Notes under the pieces: generated by a model
Database searches by the model: none
Told to the model about the DNA's origin: nothing
What the model saw: the letters and a program-made list of their open reading frames with translations, nothing else
Program-made: the position numbers and the translations under genes
Shown: piece after piece, positions 50,635 to 60,100 of the stretch
How the letters are laid out: each line of letters starts with the position of its first letter
Position numbering within the stretch: the stretch's first letter is position 1
DNA from: Nocardioides sp. QY071
GTDB lineage: Bacteria; Actinomycetota; Actinomycetes; Propionibacteriales; Nocardioidaceae
Assembly (NCBI RefSeq): GCF_029961765.1
Contig: NZ_CP124681.1
Coordinates: forward strand, 2,232,001-2,296,000
Direction: 5' to 3'
DNA length: 64,000 nt

Positions 50635-53241
50635 ATGGCGACCCGTACGTCTTCCCCGCCGGCGTCGCGCAGCAGGACCAGTTCTTCCTCCCGCTCGGGC
50701 GTGAAGAAGACAGCCAGCTCGCGTACCCGGAGTACGACCACCAAGAAGCGACCGCCGGCCAAGAAGTCGGCGGCGAAGCGGCCTGCCCCGCGCGCCGTGC
50801 GCAGCGGGCCCGGGCCGGTGCTGCGCGCGTTCACCGCGCTCGGCAGGGGAGTGGTCGCCCTGTGGCTCGCCTTCGCTCACGGCATCGGCGCGGTCACCCG
50901 CGGAGTCGGTCACGGCGCCCGTGACATCGACCCCGAGCAGCGTCGCGACGGCTTCGGCCTGCTCCTGGTCGCGCTTGCGTTGATCATCACCGGCGCGGTC
51001 TGGTTCGAGGTGCCCGGCGGCGTCATGGACTTCACCCGCGCCGCGGTGTCCGGCTCGGTCGGCAAGATCGGCTGGTTCGTGCCGCTGCTCGTGCTGGCCG
51101 CGGGATGGCGCGTCATGCGCGACCCGGTCGGCAACGGCCCGGTCGGTCGCCAGGTCATCGGCTGGACCGCCTTCGCGTTCGGGCTGCTCGGCATCGTCCA
51201 CATCGCCAACGGCAGCCCCGAGCCCGTCCAGGGCGACACCACGCCGCTGCGCGACGGCGGCGGCGCGGTCGGGTACGTCGTCTCGGCGCTGCTGCTGGAC
51301 CTGCTCCGTGCGCCGGCGGTCGTCGTACCGCTGCTGGCGCTGCTGGCCTTCTTCGGTGTCCTCGTGATCACGGCGACGCCGCTGTACCGCGTGCCCGACC
51401 GGCTGCGCGAGATCGGCGACCTGCTGCTCGGCCGCCACCACGACGACGAGAACGCCGGTCCGCTGAGCATTGACGACACCTTCGAGCGGATGGGCGACCC
51501 GGCGTACGACTCCCCGGTCCTCGCCGAGCCGAAGAAGCGACGGCGCAGGAAGGACGAGGAGCCGAACCCGGCCGAGGAGTCGATGGAGCTGCTCACGCCC
51601 ATCGACGTGCCGCTCGTCGACGACGAGCCGGTCGACCCGGAGGCAGGGTCGAACGCGCTCATCGCCCGTCGGCTGGCGCAGTCCACGACCGCCGATGACG
51701 AGACCGGCGAGCTCGAGCCGCCGCCGCACGCCGACCTGCCCCAGCGCGTCGAGCAGCTCGCCCTGTCCGGCGACATCGTCTACACGCTGCCCGACGCCAC
51801 CGCGCTCAAGCCGGGCGACCCGCACCGGGCGCGCTCCAAGGCCAGCGACGACGTCGTCAGCCGGCTGCAGGGCGTGCTCGACGAGTTCAACGTCGATGCA
51901 CAGGTCACCGGCTACACGCGCGGCCCGACGGTCACCCGCTACGAGATCGAGCTCGGCACGGGCGTCAAGGTCGAGAAGATCCTCGGCGTCCAGCGCAACA
52001 TCTCCTACGCCGTCGGCTCGGAGGACGTCCGCATCCTCAGCCCGATCCCCGGCAAGTCCGCGGTCGGCGTCGAGATCCCCAACACCGACAAGGAGATCGT
52101 CTCCCTCGGCGACGTGCTCCGCTCCAACGTCGCTCGCACCGACCATCACCCGCTGGTGGCGGGCCTCGGCAAGGACGTCGAGGGCGGCTTCGTCGTCGCG
52201 AACCTCGCGAAGATGCCGCACCTGCTGGTCGCCGGTGCCACCGGCTCCGGAAAGTCGAGCTTCATCAACTCGATGATCACCTCGGTGCTGATGCGCTCCA
52301 CGCCCGACGAGGTGCGGATGATCATGGTCGACCCCAAGCGGGTCGAGCTGAACGCCTACGAGGGCGTCCCGCACCTGATCACGCCGATCATCACCAACCC
52401 CAAGAAGGCCGCCGAGGCGCTCGAGTGGGTCTGCCGCGAGATGGACATGCGGTACGACGACCTGGCCAACTTCGGATTCCGGCACATCAACGACTTCAAC
52501 AAGGCCGTGCGCGAGGGCAAGGTCGAGGTCCCGCCGGGCAGCGAGCGCACGCTGACGCCGTACCCGTACCTGCTGGTGATCGTCGACGAGCTCGCGGACC
52601 TGATGATGGTCGCTCCGCGTGACGTGGAGAGCTCGATCGTCCGGATCACCCAGCTCGCCCGTGCCGCCGGCATCCACCTGGTGCTCGCGACGCAGCGCCC
52701 GTCGGTCGACGTCGTCACCGGCCTGATCAAGGCGAACGTCCCGTCCCGTCTGGCGTTCGCGACCTCCAGCCTCGCCGACAGCCGGGTCATCCTCGACACC
52801 CCGGGCGCCGAGAAGCTGGTCGGCCAGGGTGACGGCCTCTTCCTGCCGATGGGTGCCTCCAAGCCGATCCGCGTGCAGGGATCCTGGGTCAGCGAGCCCG
52901 AGATCCAGCAGGTCGTCAAGCACTGCAAGGGCCAGCTCGAGCCGAGCTACCGCGAGGACGTCACCGCGCCGGCAGCGTCCAGCAAGGTGCTCGACGACGA
53001 CATCGGCGACGACATGGACCTGGTCATCCAGGCGATCGAGCTCGTGGTCTCCACGCAGTTCGGCTCCACCTCGATGCTGCAGCGCAAGCTCCGTGTCGGC
53101 TTCGCCAAGGCCGGCCGGCTGATGGACATCCTCGAGAGCCGCGGCGTCGTCGGGCCAAGCGAGGGGTCCAAGGCGCGCGACGTGCTGGTCAAGCCCGACG
53201 AGATCGATGCCGTGATCATGACCATCCAGGGGGAGGCGTGA
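50635..53241 (+). CDS. ftsK: DNA translocase FtsK/SpoIIIE
   Basis: An 868-residue septal DNA translocase. A basic Ser/Arg/Lys-rich N-tail (1-60) precedes about four transmembrane helices (100-255), then an acidic linker. The motor domain (about 400-780) has Walker [11 protein letters not shown] and Walker [14 protein letters not shown], plus [19 protein letters not shown] and [20 protein letters not shown]. The gamma winged-helix domain ends the protein ([20 protein letters not shown]). ATG 50635 is used. It moves chromosome DNA through the division septum. The stop overlaps the next gene (GTGA). Confidence 0.96.
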   Translation: MATRTSSPPASRSRTSSSSRSGVKKTASSRTRSTTTKKRPPAKKSAAKRPAPRAVRSGPGPVLRAFTALGRGVVALWLAFAHGIGAVTRGVGHGARDIDPEQRRDGFGLLLVALALIITGAVWFEVPGGVMDFTRAAVSGSVGKIGWFVPLLVLAAGWRVMRDPVGNGPVGRQVIGWTAFAFGLLGIVHIANGSPEPVQGDTTPLRDGGGAVGYVVSALLLDLLRAPAVVVPLLALLAFFGVLVITATPLYRVPDRLREIGDLLLGRHHDDENAGPLSIDDTFERMGDPAYDSPVLAEPKKRRRRKDEEPNPAEESMELLTPIDVPLVDDEPVDPEAGSNALIARRLAQSTTADDETGELEPPPHADLPQRVEQLALSGDIVYTLPDATALKPGDPHRARSKASDDVVSRLQGVLDEFNVDAQVTGYTRGPTVTRYEIELGTGVKVEKILGVQRNISYAVGSEDVRILSPIPGKSAVGVEIPNTDKEIVSLGDVLRSNVARTDHHPLVAGLGKDVEGGFVVANLAKMPHLLVAGATGSGKSSFINSMITSVLMRSTPDEVRMIMVDPKRVELNAYEGVPHLITPIITNPKKAAEALEWVCREMDMRYDDLANFGFRHINDFNKAVREGKVEVPPGSERTLTPYPYLLVIVDELADLMMVAPRDVESSIVRITQLARAAGIHLVLATQRPSVDVVTGLIKANVPSRLAFATSSLADSRVILDTPGAEKLVGQGDGLFLPMGASKPIRVQGSWVSEPEIQQVVKHCKGQLEPSYREDVTAPAASSKVLDDDIGDDMDLVIQAIELVVSTQFGSTSMLQRKLRVGFAKAGRLMDILESRGVVGPSEGSKARDVLVKPDEIDAVIMTIQGEA

Positions 53242-54827
53242 GCGAGATGAGCGAGAACCCGACCGAGCACCCGATCGAGACCACCGGCCGCCAGATCGAG
53301 GTCCGCCGCAACATCGCCCTGTCGGCCTCGGTCGGCGGGTTCGCCGCGCTGCTGACGGTCGCCTTCGCGGTGCGCGCCTTCAGCGGCGGCAGCACCCTGG
53401 ACTGGGTGTCCTTCGGCGTGCTGGCCCTGGTCGCCGTCGCGCACGTGGCCGCCCTCGTCGACGGTCGTGCTCCGCTGCTGGTCGCCGACCACCACGGCGT
53501 GCGGGTGCGCCAGGGGGCGACCTGGCGCGGGATCGCCTGGCCCGAGATCGACTGTCTCGAGCACCTGCCGCGACGTGGCCTGGTCCGCGACGGGCACGTC
53601 CTCGTCGACGGGTACGACGACCAGCAGCTCGTCGTACCGCTGACGCTGGCGACTCGCGTGGTCGGCGTCGAGACCGGGTCCCTGAGCGACGCGCTGGCCG
53701 ACCTCGCCGACGGCCGTGCCGACGTGGTGGAGGTGGTGCCGGGCCTGGCCGACGAGGGCACCGCGCCCCGCGCCGAGTCGGTGCCCACGCTGAGCGACCT
53801 GTACCCCGACGACGCGCCGGCCGCCCCCGAGGCCCGGCGCGGCATCGCCGCGCGGGTGGCAGCCGGACTGAGCGGCCGGCAGGCCGACTTCGAGGACACC
53901 GGTGAGGTGGTCCTCGCCGAGGACACCGAGACCACCGACGAGTTCGCTGCCGTCGAGGAAGAGACGCCCACTCCCGAGCGCACCACCGTGCTCGCGGCGC
54001 GAGTCGAGCTGGACCGCCCGACCCTCATCCGGGCGCCGGTCGTCGACGCGCCGCTCGCGACCGAGCAGGCCGGGGACGTCACCGTCGTCCTCGAGGACCT
54101 CGCGCTGCAGCCGGCCGCCCAGCCGGTCATCGGGCCCGAGCTGACCGCCGCCCGCGACCGTCTGCGGCTGACGATCGACCAGCTCTCCGAGCGGACCCGG
54201 ATCCGTCCCCACGTCATCGAGGCGATCGAGGTCGACGACTTCGCTCCCTGCGGTGGCGACTTCTATGCCCGTGGCCACCTGCGCACCCTCGCGCGGGTGC
54301 TCGGCATCGACGCGGGACCGCTCGTGGCGTCGTACGACGACACCTATGCCGACGCCCCCGTCGACCCCCGTCGCGTGTTCGAGGCCGAGCTCGCCACCGG
54401 CACCGGTGGCTCGATCCGCAGCACCCGCGGCGGCCGCAACTGGTCGGTGCTCATCGCCGCGGTGATGGGCGCGGTGCTGGTCTGGTCCGTGGCCCGTCTG
54501 GTCATGGGCGGCCCCGCGCCGGTCGGCGACACCCCGGTCCTCAACCAGAGCGGCGGCATCTCCAAGGCCGCCGCCGCGAAGGGCGACCCGGTCAAGCTGA
54601 GCCTGGTCGCGGCCGGCGGGGGAGCCCAGCTGGTCATCCGCGACGCCGCCGGCGAGATCGTCTTCGACGGCAACCTGGCCTTCGGTCAGACCTCCGAGCT
54701 CAAGGTGGTGCCGCCGGTGCGGATCTGGAGCTCCGACGGGTCGGTGACCTACGCGATCGGCGGCAAGAAGCCGCAGGCGCTCGGCGAGACCGGGTCCGAG
54801 GTCTCCAAGACCGTCGCGGGCTCCTGA
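53238..54827 (+). CDS. RodZ-like protein with N-terminal membrane/PH-like segment and HTH_25 domain
   Basis: A 529-residue protein. The N-terminus has two hydrophobic helices ([35 protein letters not shown]) followed by a bacterial-PH-like stretch ([20 protein letters not shown]). After an acidic linker comes an HTH_25/RodZ domain ([20 protein letters not shown], then EAIEVDDF and [15 protein letters not shown]), one more transmembrane helix ([19 protein letters not shown]) and a C-terminal DUF4115-like beta domain. RodZ proteins link MreB or the cell envelope to shape; actinobacterial versions are less studied. GTG 53238 is coupled to ftsK; ATG 53247 is an alternative start. Confidence 0.82.
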   Translation: MSEMSENPTEHPIETTGRQIEVRRNIALSASVGGFAALLTVAFAVRAFSGGSTLDWVSFGVLALVAVAHVAALVDGRAPLLVADHHGVRVRQGATWRGIAWPEIDCLEHLPRRGLVRDGHVLVDGYDDQQLVVPLTLATRVVGVETGSLSDALADLADGRADVVEVVPGLADEGTAPRAESVPTLSDLYPDDAPAAPEARRGIAARVAAGLSGRQADFEDTGEVVLAEDTETTDEFAAVEEETPTPERTTVLAARVELDRPTLIRAPVVDAPLATEQAGDVTVVLEDLALQPAAQPVIGPELTAARDRLRLTIDQLSERTRIRPHVIEAIEVDDFAPCGGDFYARGHLRTLARVLGIDAGPLVASYDDTYADAPVDPRRVFEAELATGTGGSIRSTRGGRNWSVLIAAVMGAVLVWSVARLVMGGPAPVGDTPVLNQSGGISKAAAAKGDPVKLSLVAAGGGAQLVIRDAAGEIVFDGNLAFGQTSELKVVPPVRIWSSDGSVTYAIGGKKPQALGETGSEVSKTVAGS

Positions 54828-54836
54828 TCACACGAC

Positions 54837-54875
54837 CGAGGAATGCCGGCGGGCCCACGTCCGCCGGTATCCTCG
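54837..54875 (+). promoter_or_regulatory. Hairpin just upstream of the rimO start
   Basis: An imperfect stem pairs CGAGGA plus CCGGCGG (54837-54852) with CCGCCGG plus TCCTCG (54861-54875), with an 8-nt loop and a small internal mismatch. It begins 9 bp after the RodZ-like gene stop and ends 7 bp before the rimO ATG. It may terminate the ftsK-rodZ transcript or influence rimO translation. Confidence 0.45.
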
Positions 54876-54882
54876 ACCGGAC

Positions 54883-56340
54883 ATGACCAGCACACCCACG
54901 AACCCCGTCTCGGTCGCGCTGCTCACCCTCGGGTGCGCGCGCAACGACGTCGACTCCGAGGAGCTGGCCGGCCGCCTCGCCGCGGACGGCTTCACGCTCG
55001 TCGAGGACCCCGAGGACGCCGACACGGTCGTGGTCAACACGTGCGGCTTCGTCGACGCGGCCAAGAAGGACTCGATCGACACCCTGCTCGCTGCCGCCGA
55101 CCTCAAGGAGTCGGGCCGGCCGCAGGCCGTCGTGGCGGTGGGCTGCCTGGCCGAGCGGTACGGCGAGGAGCTCGCCGACTCGCTGCCCGAGGCCGACGCC
55201 GTGCTGGGCTTCGACGACTACCAGGACATCTCCGGCCGCCTGCGCTCGATCCTGGCCGGCGAGCGGCCGCACCCGCACACCCCGCGCGACCGGCGGCTGC
55301 TGCTGCCGATCAGCCCCGCTGAGCGGCAGGCGGTCGTCGAGACGGCCGAGACCGCCGGGTTCGGCGCCGACGTCGACATCGCCATCCCCGGCCGCTCCGC
55401 CATCCGGCGCCGCCTCGACGGCGGCCCGATGGCCCCGCTCAAGCTCGCCAGCGGCTGCGACCGGCGCTGCACCTTCTGCGCGATCCCCATGTTCCGCGGC
55501 TCGTTCGTCAGCCGCCGGCCCTCCGACGTCCTGCAGGAGGCGCACTGGCTCGCCGAGCAGGGCGTCAAGGAGCTGTTCCTCGTCTCGGAGAACTCCACGT
55601 CCTACGGCAAGGACCTCGGCGACCTCGGCCTGCTCGAGACGCTGCTGCCCGAGCTGACCGGGATCGACGGCATCGAGCGGGTCCGGGTCTCCTACCTGCA
55701 GCCCGCCGAGACCCGCCCCGGACTGGTCCGCGCCATCGCGACCACCCCCGGCGTGGCGCCGTACTTCGACCTGTCGTTCCAGCACGCCAGCGCCACGGTG
55801 CTGCGCCGGATGCGCCGCTTCGGCGACCCGGAGAGCTTCCTCGGCCTGCTCGAGCAGGTACGCGGACTCGCGCCCGAGGCGGGCGTGCGCTCCAACGTCA
55901 TCGTCGGCTTCCCCGGCGAGACCGAGGAGGAGTTCCAGACGCTGTGCGACTTCCTGGTCGCCGCGCGGATGGACGTGACCGGTGTGTTCGGCTACTCCGA
56001 CGAGGACGGCACCGAGGCCGAGAAGCTCGACGGCAAGCTCGACGAGGACGAGATCAACGCCCGCGTCCAGCACCTCAACGACCTGGTCTCCGAGCTCACC
56101 TCGCAGCGCGCGGAGGAGCGGATCGGCAGCACCGTCGAGGTGCTCGTCGAGGAGCTCGACCCCGACGGCACCGGTGACGGCACCATCGAGGGACGCGCCG
56201 CCCAACAGGGCCCCGAGGTCGACGGCACCACCCGGGTGCTCGGCGCGCCCGACGCGCGTGTGGGTGACCTCGTCACCGCGGTCGTCATCGCCACCGACGG
56301 CGTCGACCTGATCGCCGAACCCGCAGGAGGACAGGGATGA
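54883..56340 (+). CDS. rimO: Ribosomal protein S12 methylthiotransferase
   Basis: A 485-residue radical-SAM methylthiotransferase that modifies an aspartate of S12. The N-terminal cluster cysteines lie in [30 protein letters not shown] and [11 protein letters not shown]. The radical-SAM motif is [19 protein letters not shown] (about residue 190). A C-terminal TRAM domain (about 400-475) follows [14 protein letters not shown] and [12 protein letters not shown]. The stop overlaps pgsA (ATGA). Confidence 0.95.
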   Translation: MTSTPTNPVSVALLTLGCARNDVDSEELAGRLAADGFTLVEDPEDADTVVVNTCGFVDAAKKDSIDTLLAAADLKESGRPQAVVAVGCLAERYGEELADSLPEADAVLGFDDYQDISGRLRSILAGERPHPHTPRDRRLLLPISPAERQAVVETAETAGFGADVDIAIPGRSAIRRRLDGGPMAPLKLASGCDRRCTFCAIPMFRGSFVSRRPSDVLQEAHWLAEQGVKELFLVSENSTSYGKDLGDLGLLETLLPELTGIDGIERVRVSYLQPAETRPGLVRAIATTPGVAPYFDLSFQHASATVLRRMRRFGDPESFLGLLEQVRGLAPEAGVRSNVIVGFPGETEEEFQTLCDFLVAARMDVTGVFGYSDEDGTEAEKLDGKLDEDEINARVQHLNDLVSELTSQRAEERIGSTVEVLVEELDPDGTGDGTIEGRAAQQGPEVDGTTRVLGAPDARVGDLVTAVVIATDGVDLIAEPAGGQG

Positions 56341-56978
56341 GCGAGACCAGCACGGGGCAGACCCCGACCGCGGCCAAGCCGAGCAACTGGAACCTCCCCA
56401 ACGCGCTGACCACGCTGCGGATCGTGCTGGTGCCCTTCTACGGCTGGGCGCTGCTGTACGACGGGGGCGAGTCGATCACCTGGCGCACCGTCGCCTGGGC
56501 GATCTTCTTCGTCGCGATGGTCACCGACAAGGTCGACGGCGACATCGCCCGGGCCCGCAACCTGGTCACCGACTTCGGCAAGATCGCCGACCCGATCGCC
56601 GACAAGGCGATCACCGGCATGGCCTTCATCGGCCTGTCGATCATCATGGACACCTGGTGGATGTGGACGATCACGATCGTCGTCCTGGTCCGCGAGTGGG
56701 CGGTCACCCTGCTGCGCCTGTCGGTGCTCAAGTCGGTCGTCATCGCCGCCGCCCAGAGCGGCAAGTGGAAGACCGCCGCCCAGGCCCTCGCGCTCGGCTT
56801 CCTCACCCTGCCGCTGCTCGAGGTCGACGGCTGGCTCGACGTACCCGGCGAGGTCGTCTACGTCGGCGCGATCGTGCTGCTGCTCGTCGCGTTCGTGCTG
56901 ACCATCTGGTCCGGCTACGAGTTCTTCCGCGACGTCTGGAAGCAGCGCCACTCGATCCGCAAGCCGTCGGCCGCCTGA
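56337..56978 (+). CDS. pgsA: CDP-diacylglycerol-glycerol-3-phosphate 3-phosphatidyltransferase
   Basis: A 213-residue integral membrane enzyme of phosphatidylglycerol synthesis. The CDP-alcohol phosphotransferase motif is complete: [19 protein letters not shown] followed by IADPIADK (residues about 62-88). The N-terminus [20 protein letters not shown] is typical. About five to six membrane helices. Coupled to rimO by an ATGA overlap, a common actinobacterial order. Confidence 0.95.
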   Translation: MSETSTGQTPTAAKPSNWNLPNALTTLRIVLVPFYGWALLYDGGESITWRTVAWAIFFVAMVTDKVDGDIARARNLVTDFGKIADPIADKAITGMAFIGLSIIMDTWWMWTITIVVLVREWAVTLLRLSVLKSVVIAAAQSGKWKTAAQALALGFLTLPLLEVDGWLDVPGEVVYVGAIVLLLVAFVLTIWSGYEFFRDVWKQRHSIRKPSAA

Positions 56979-57188
56979 GCGTCTCGCTGAGATCGTCCGG
57001 TCCACCGGACCGCAAGGGCAACATCTGACGGCAGGGCGTCGCCTTTTCGTCACTTGATTTTCCTCAGGCCCTTGCCAGTCGGACCGAGGCGCAGCCTAGG
57101 TTAAGGACCCTTCCCCCCGTTCTCGCTGGCATCTCGGGCGCGCGCGATCGGCTGTCCTTTGCCGCTTTGACGACCTCGGAAGTAGCTC

Positions 57189-60100
57189 ATGCGCTCAGTG
57201 AAACAGCTCCTCTTCGGCTCCCTCGGCGCGGCGATCGCCGCCACGGGACTCGCCGCCGTCCAGACCACGCCCGCTCAGGCGGACCCCGGCGGCACGGGTG
57301 TGGTGATCTCAGAGGTGTACGGCGGCGGCGGGCTCGCCGCCGGCGGCGGCTTCCCGGTGTCGTCGTTCACCAATGACTTCATCGAGCTCTACAACCCGAC
57401 GGATACTGCGGTTGACCTGAGCGGCTGGGCCGTCTTCTACGGCAGCGCGACACGGGCGAACCCATCCAACATCACGAACAAGACCGACCTCACGGGCTCT
57501 ATCCCGGCGCACGGCCACTACCTCATCCAGGGGTCGGGCAACGTGGCCAACGGCACGGCGATGCCCGCGGCCGACGTCACCGGCAACCTGGCGATGAGCA
57601 CCAGTTCGGGCCTGGTGGTCCTTGGCAACCAGAGCACACTCAACTTGCCGACGGGCGACATCAAGAACACGACGGGCGTCGTCGACGCCGTCGGCTACGG
57701 GACGGCCAACACCTTCGAGTCCCTCGCCCAGGGCACGACGCTCTCGGGCACGACGTCGGCGGCGCGCTCGGCGACAGGGGCCGACACGGACGCGAACAAC
57801 ACCGACTTCACGGTCGGCGCGCCGACGCCGACCAACAGCCACGAGAACGCGGTCCAGCCGCTCGAAGCGGCGAACCAGACCGAGGTGACGGGCTACAACG
57901 GCGTGGCTCTCACCCAGGTCAACCTGTCCGCGACCGGCGGCGTCGCGCCGTACACCTGGGCGATCACCAGCGGCACGCCGCCCACCGGGGTGACGCTGAG
58001 CCCGTCCGGCGCTCTGAGCGGTACCCCGAGCGGCGTGGGGTCGTTCCCGGTCACCGCGACGGTCACCGACAGCACGGCCGGCACGGCCCTGACTGACACG
58101 GTCGACTTCACGATCACGATCGCGGCGGCGCCCACGACCCTCACGATCGCCGAGATCCAGGGCACGGGAGCCACCTCACCCAAGGCCGGGCAGGTCGTCA
58201 CGACCACTGGTGTCGTCACGGCGATGTACAAGGACCCGTCGTTCGCCGACTCCAGCTTCGACGGCATGTACATCCAGACCGGCGGCACCGGTGCCACGGA
58301 CACCACGCCCGGTGCGTCCGACGCGATCTTCGTCTATGGCGCCAACGCCATGCCGTCCGACGTGGCGATCGGTGATTCCGTGCAGGTCACCGGCACCGTG
58401 AGCGAAGCCTTCGACGCCTTGACCGAGATCACCCCCGGGGCCGGTGGCGTCACCGAGCTCGCGGAGCCGCTCGAGGGCGTGACGCCCCTCGCAATCGCCT
58501 ACCCGACGACCGAGGCGGGGCGCGAGGCGCAGGAGGGCATGCTGCTCGCACCCACGGACGACTTCACGGTCACCAACTCCTACAACATCAACACCTTCGG
58601 GGAGATCGGCCTCGCCACCGGCGACCGTCCGTTGCGCCAGCCGACCGAGCACGCGGCCGACACCGACACCACCGAGCTCGACGCGATCAAGGCGGACAAC
58701 GCGGCTCGTGCCGTAGCCCTGGACGACGGCACGTCGCTCAACTACATGACGAATGCCGCCGCCAAGAACCAGCCCCTGCCGTGGCTGACCAAGACGAATG
58801 CCGTGCGGGTGGGCGCGGCGGTGACCCTCACCGGTCCGGTCGTCCTCGACTTCCGCAACAACACCTGGAAGTTCCAGCCGATCTCGCCCATCTTCGACAA
58901 TGGCGCCGGTACGGCGACCTTCGAGGACACCCGAGCAGGCAACCTGGCCCCAGGTGCCGTCGGTGGCGACCTGAAGATCGCGACGTTCAACGTCCTCAAC
59001 TACTTCAACACCACCGGTGAGCAGTACGTCGCGACCGGTGCGGCCCAGTCGCCGCCGGTCAACACCCAGTGCACCTGGTACGACGACCGGCAGGGCAACC
59101 ACATCGCCGACAACCGCTGCGGTGTTGTCACCAACGGCGTGAACGCCGGCAACGGTCCTCGCGGTGCGGCCACCCAGGCGAGCCTCGACCGCCAGAAGGC
59201 GAAGATCGTCACCGCGATCAACGCGTTGAACGCGGACGTCGTGGGTCTGCAGGAGGTCGAGAACTCGATCAAGCTGCTCGGCGAGACGGACCGCGATGAC
59301 GCACTTCGCTCGCTGGTCACGGCGCTCAACGACGCTGCCGGCTCCGAGGTCTGGAAGTTCGTGCACAGCCCGGGCGAGGCCACCGTTGCCGCTGCGGTTG
59401 CCGAGCAGGATGTGATCCGGCCGGCGTTCATCTACCGCGCTGCGAGCGTCGAGACCGTGGGGAGCTCCGACATCCTGTTCGGGACCACCGAGTTCGCCAA
59501 CGCCCGCGAGCCGCTCGCCCAGGCGTTCAAGGCCAAGGGAGCGCTCGACAGCGACGCGTTCGCGGTCGTCCTCAACCACTTCAAGTCCAAGGGCGACAGC
59601 GACCCGGCGGCGACCGGTGACAACGCCAACAACGCCGACACCGGCGCCTTCAACGGCGACCGGACCCGGCAGGCGTACCGCCTGCGCGAGTTCGCGGACG
59701 ACTTCGCGGCCGCGCGGGGCATCGACGCGGTCTTCCTCGCGGGTGACTTCAACTCCTACTCGCAGGAGGACCCGATCCGGGTCCTGACCAAGCGTGGCTA
59801 CCACCTGGTCGACTCAACGCTGGACCCCGACGAGGAGAGCTACTCCTACTCCGGCCTCTCCGGCTCCCTCGACCACGTGCTCGCCAACGATGCCGCGAAG
59901 GCGATGGTGACCGGCGCGGACGTGTGGGACATCAACGCGGCCGAGTCCCCGGCGTACCAGTACAGCCGGTTCAACTACAACGTCACCGACCTGTGGCAGC
60001 CGGACCTGCCGTTCGCAGCGTCCGACCACAACCCGGAGGTCGTCGGCATCGACGTTCCGGACATCGTCGGTGGTCCGTTCAAGAAGGTCCAGGTGTTGGG

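Noticed and set aside
57000..57188. Phosphate-starvation (PhoP) box before the nuclease/nucleotidase gene
   Set aside because: No GTTCACC-type direct repeats were found in the 210-bp gap; no other recognisable operator.
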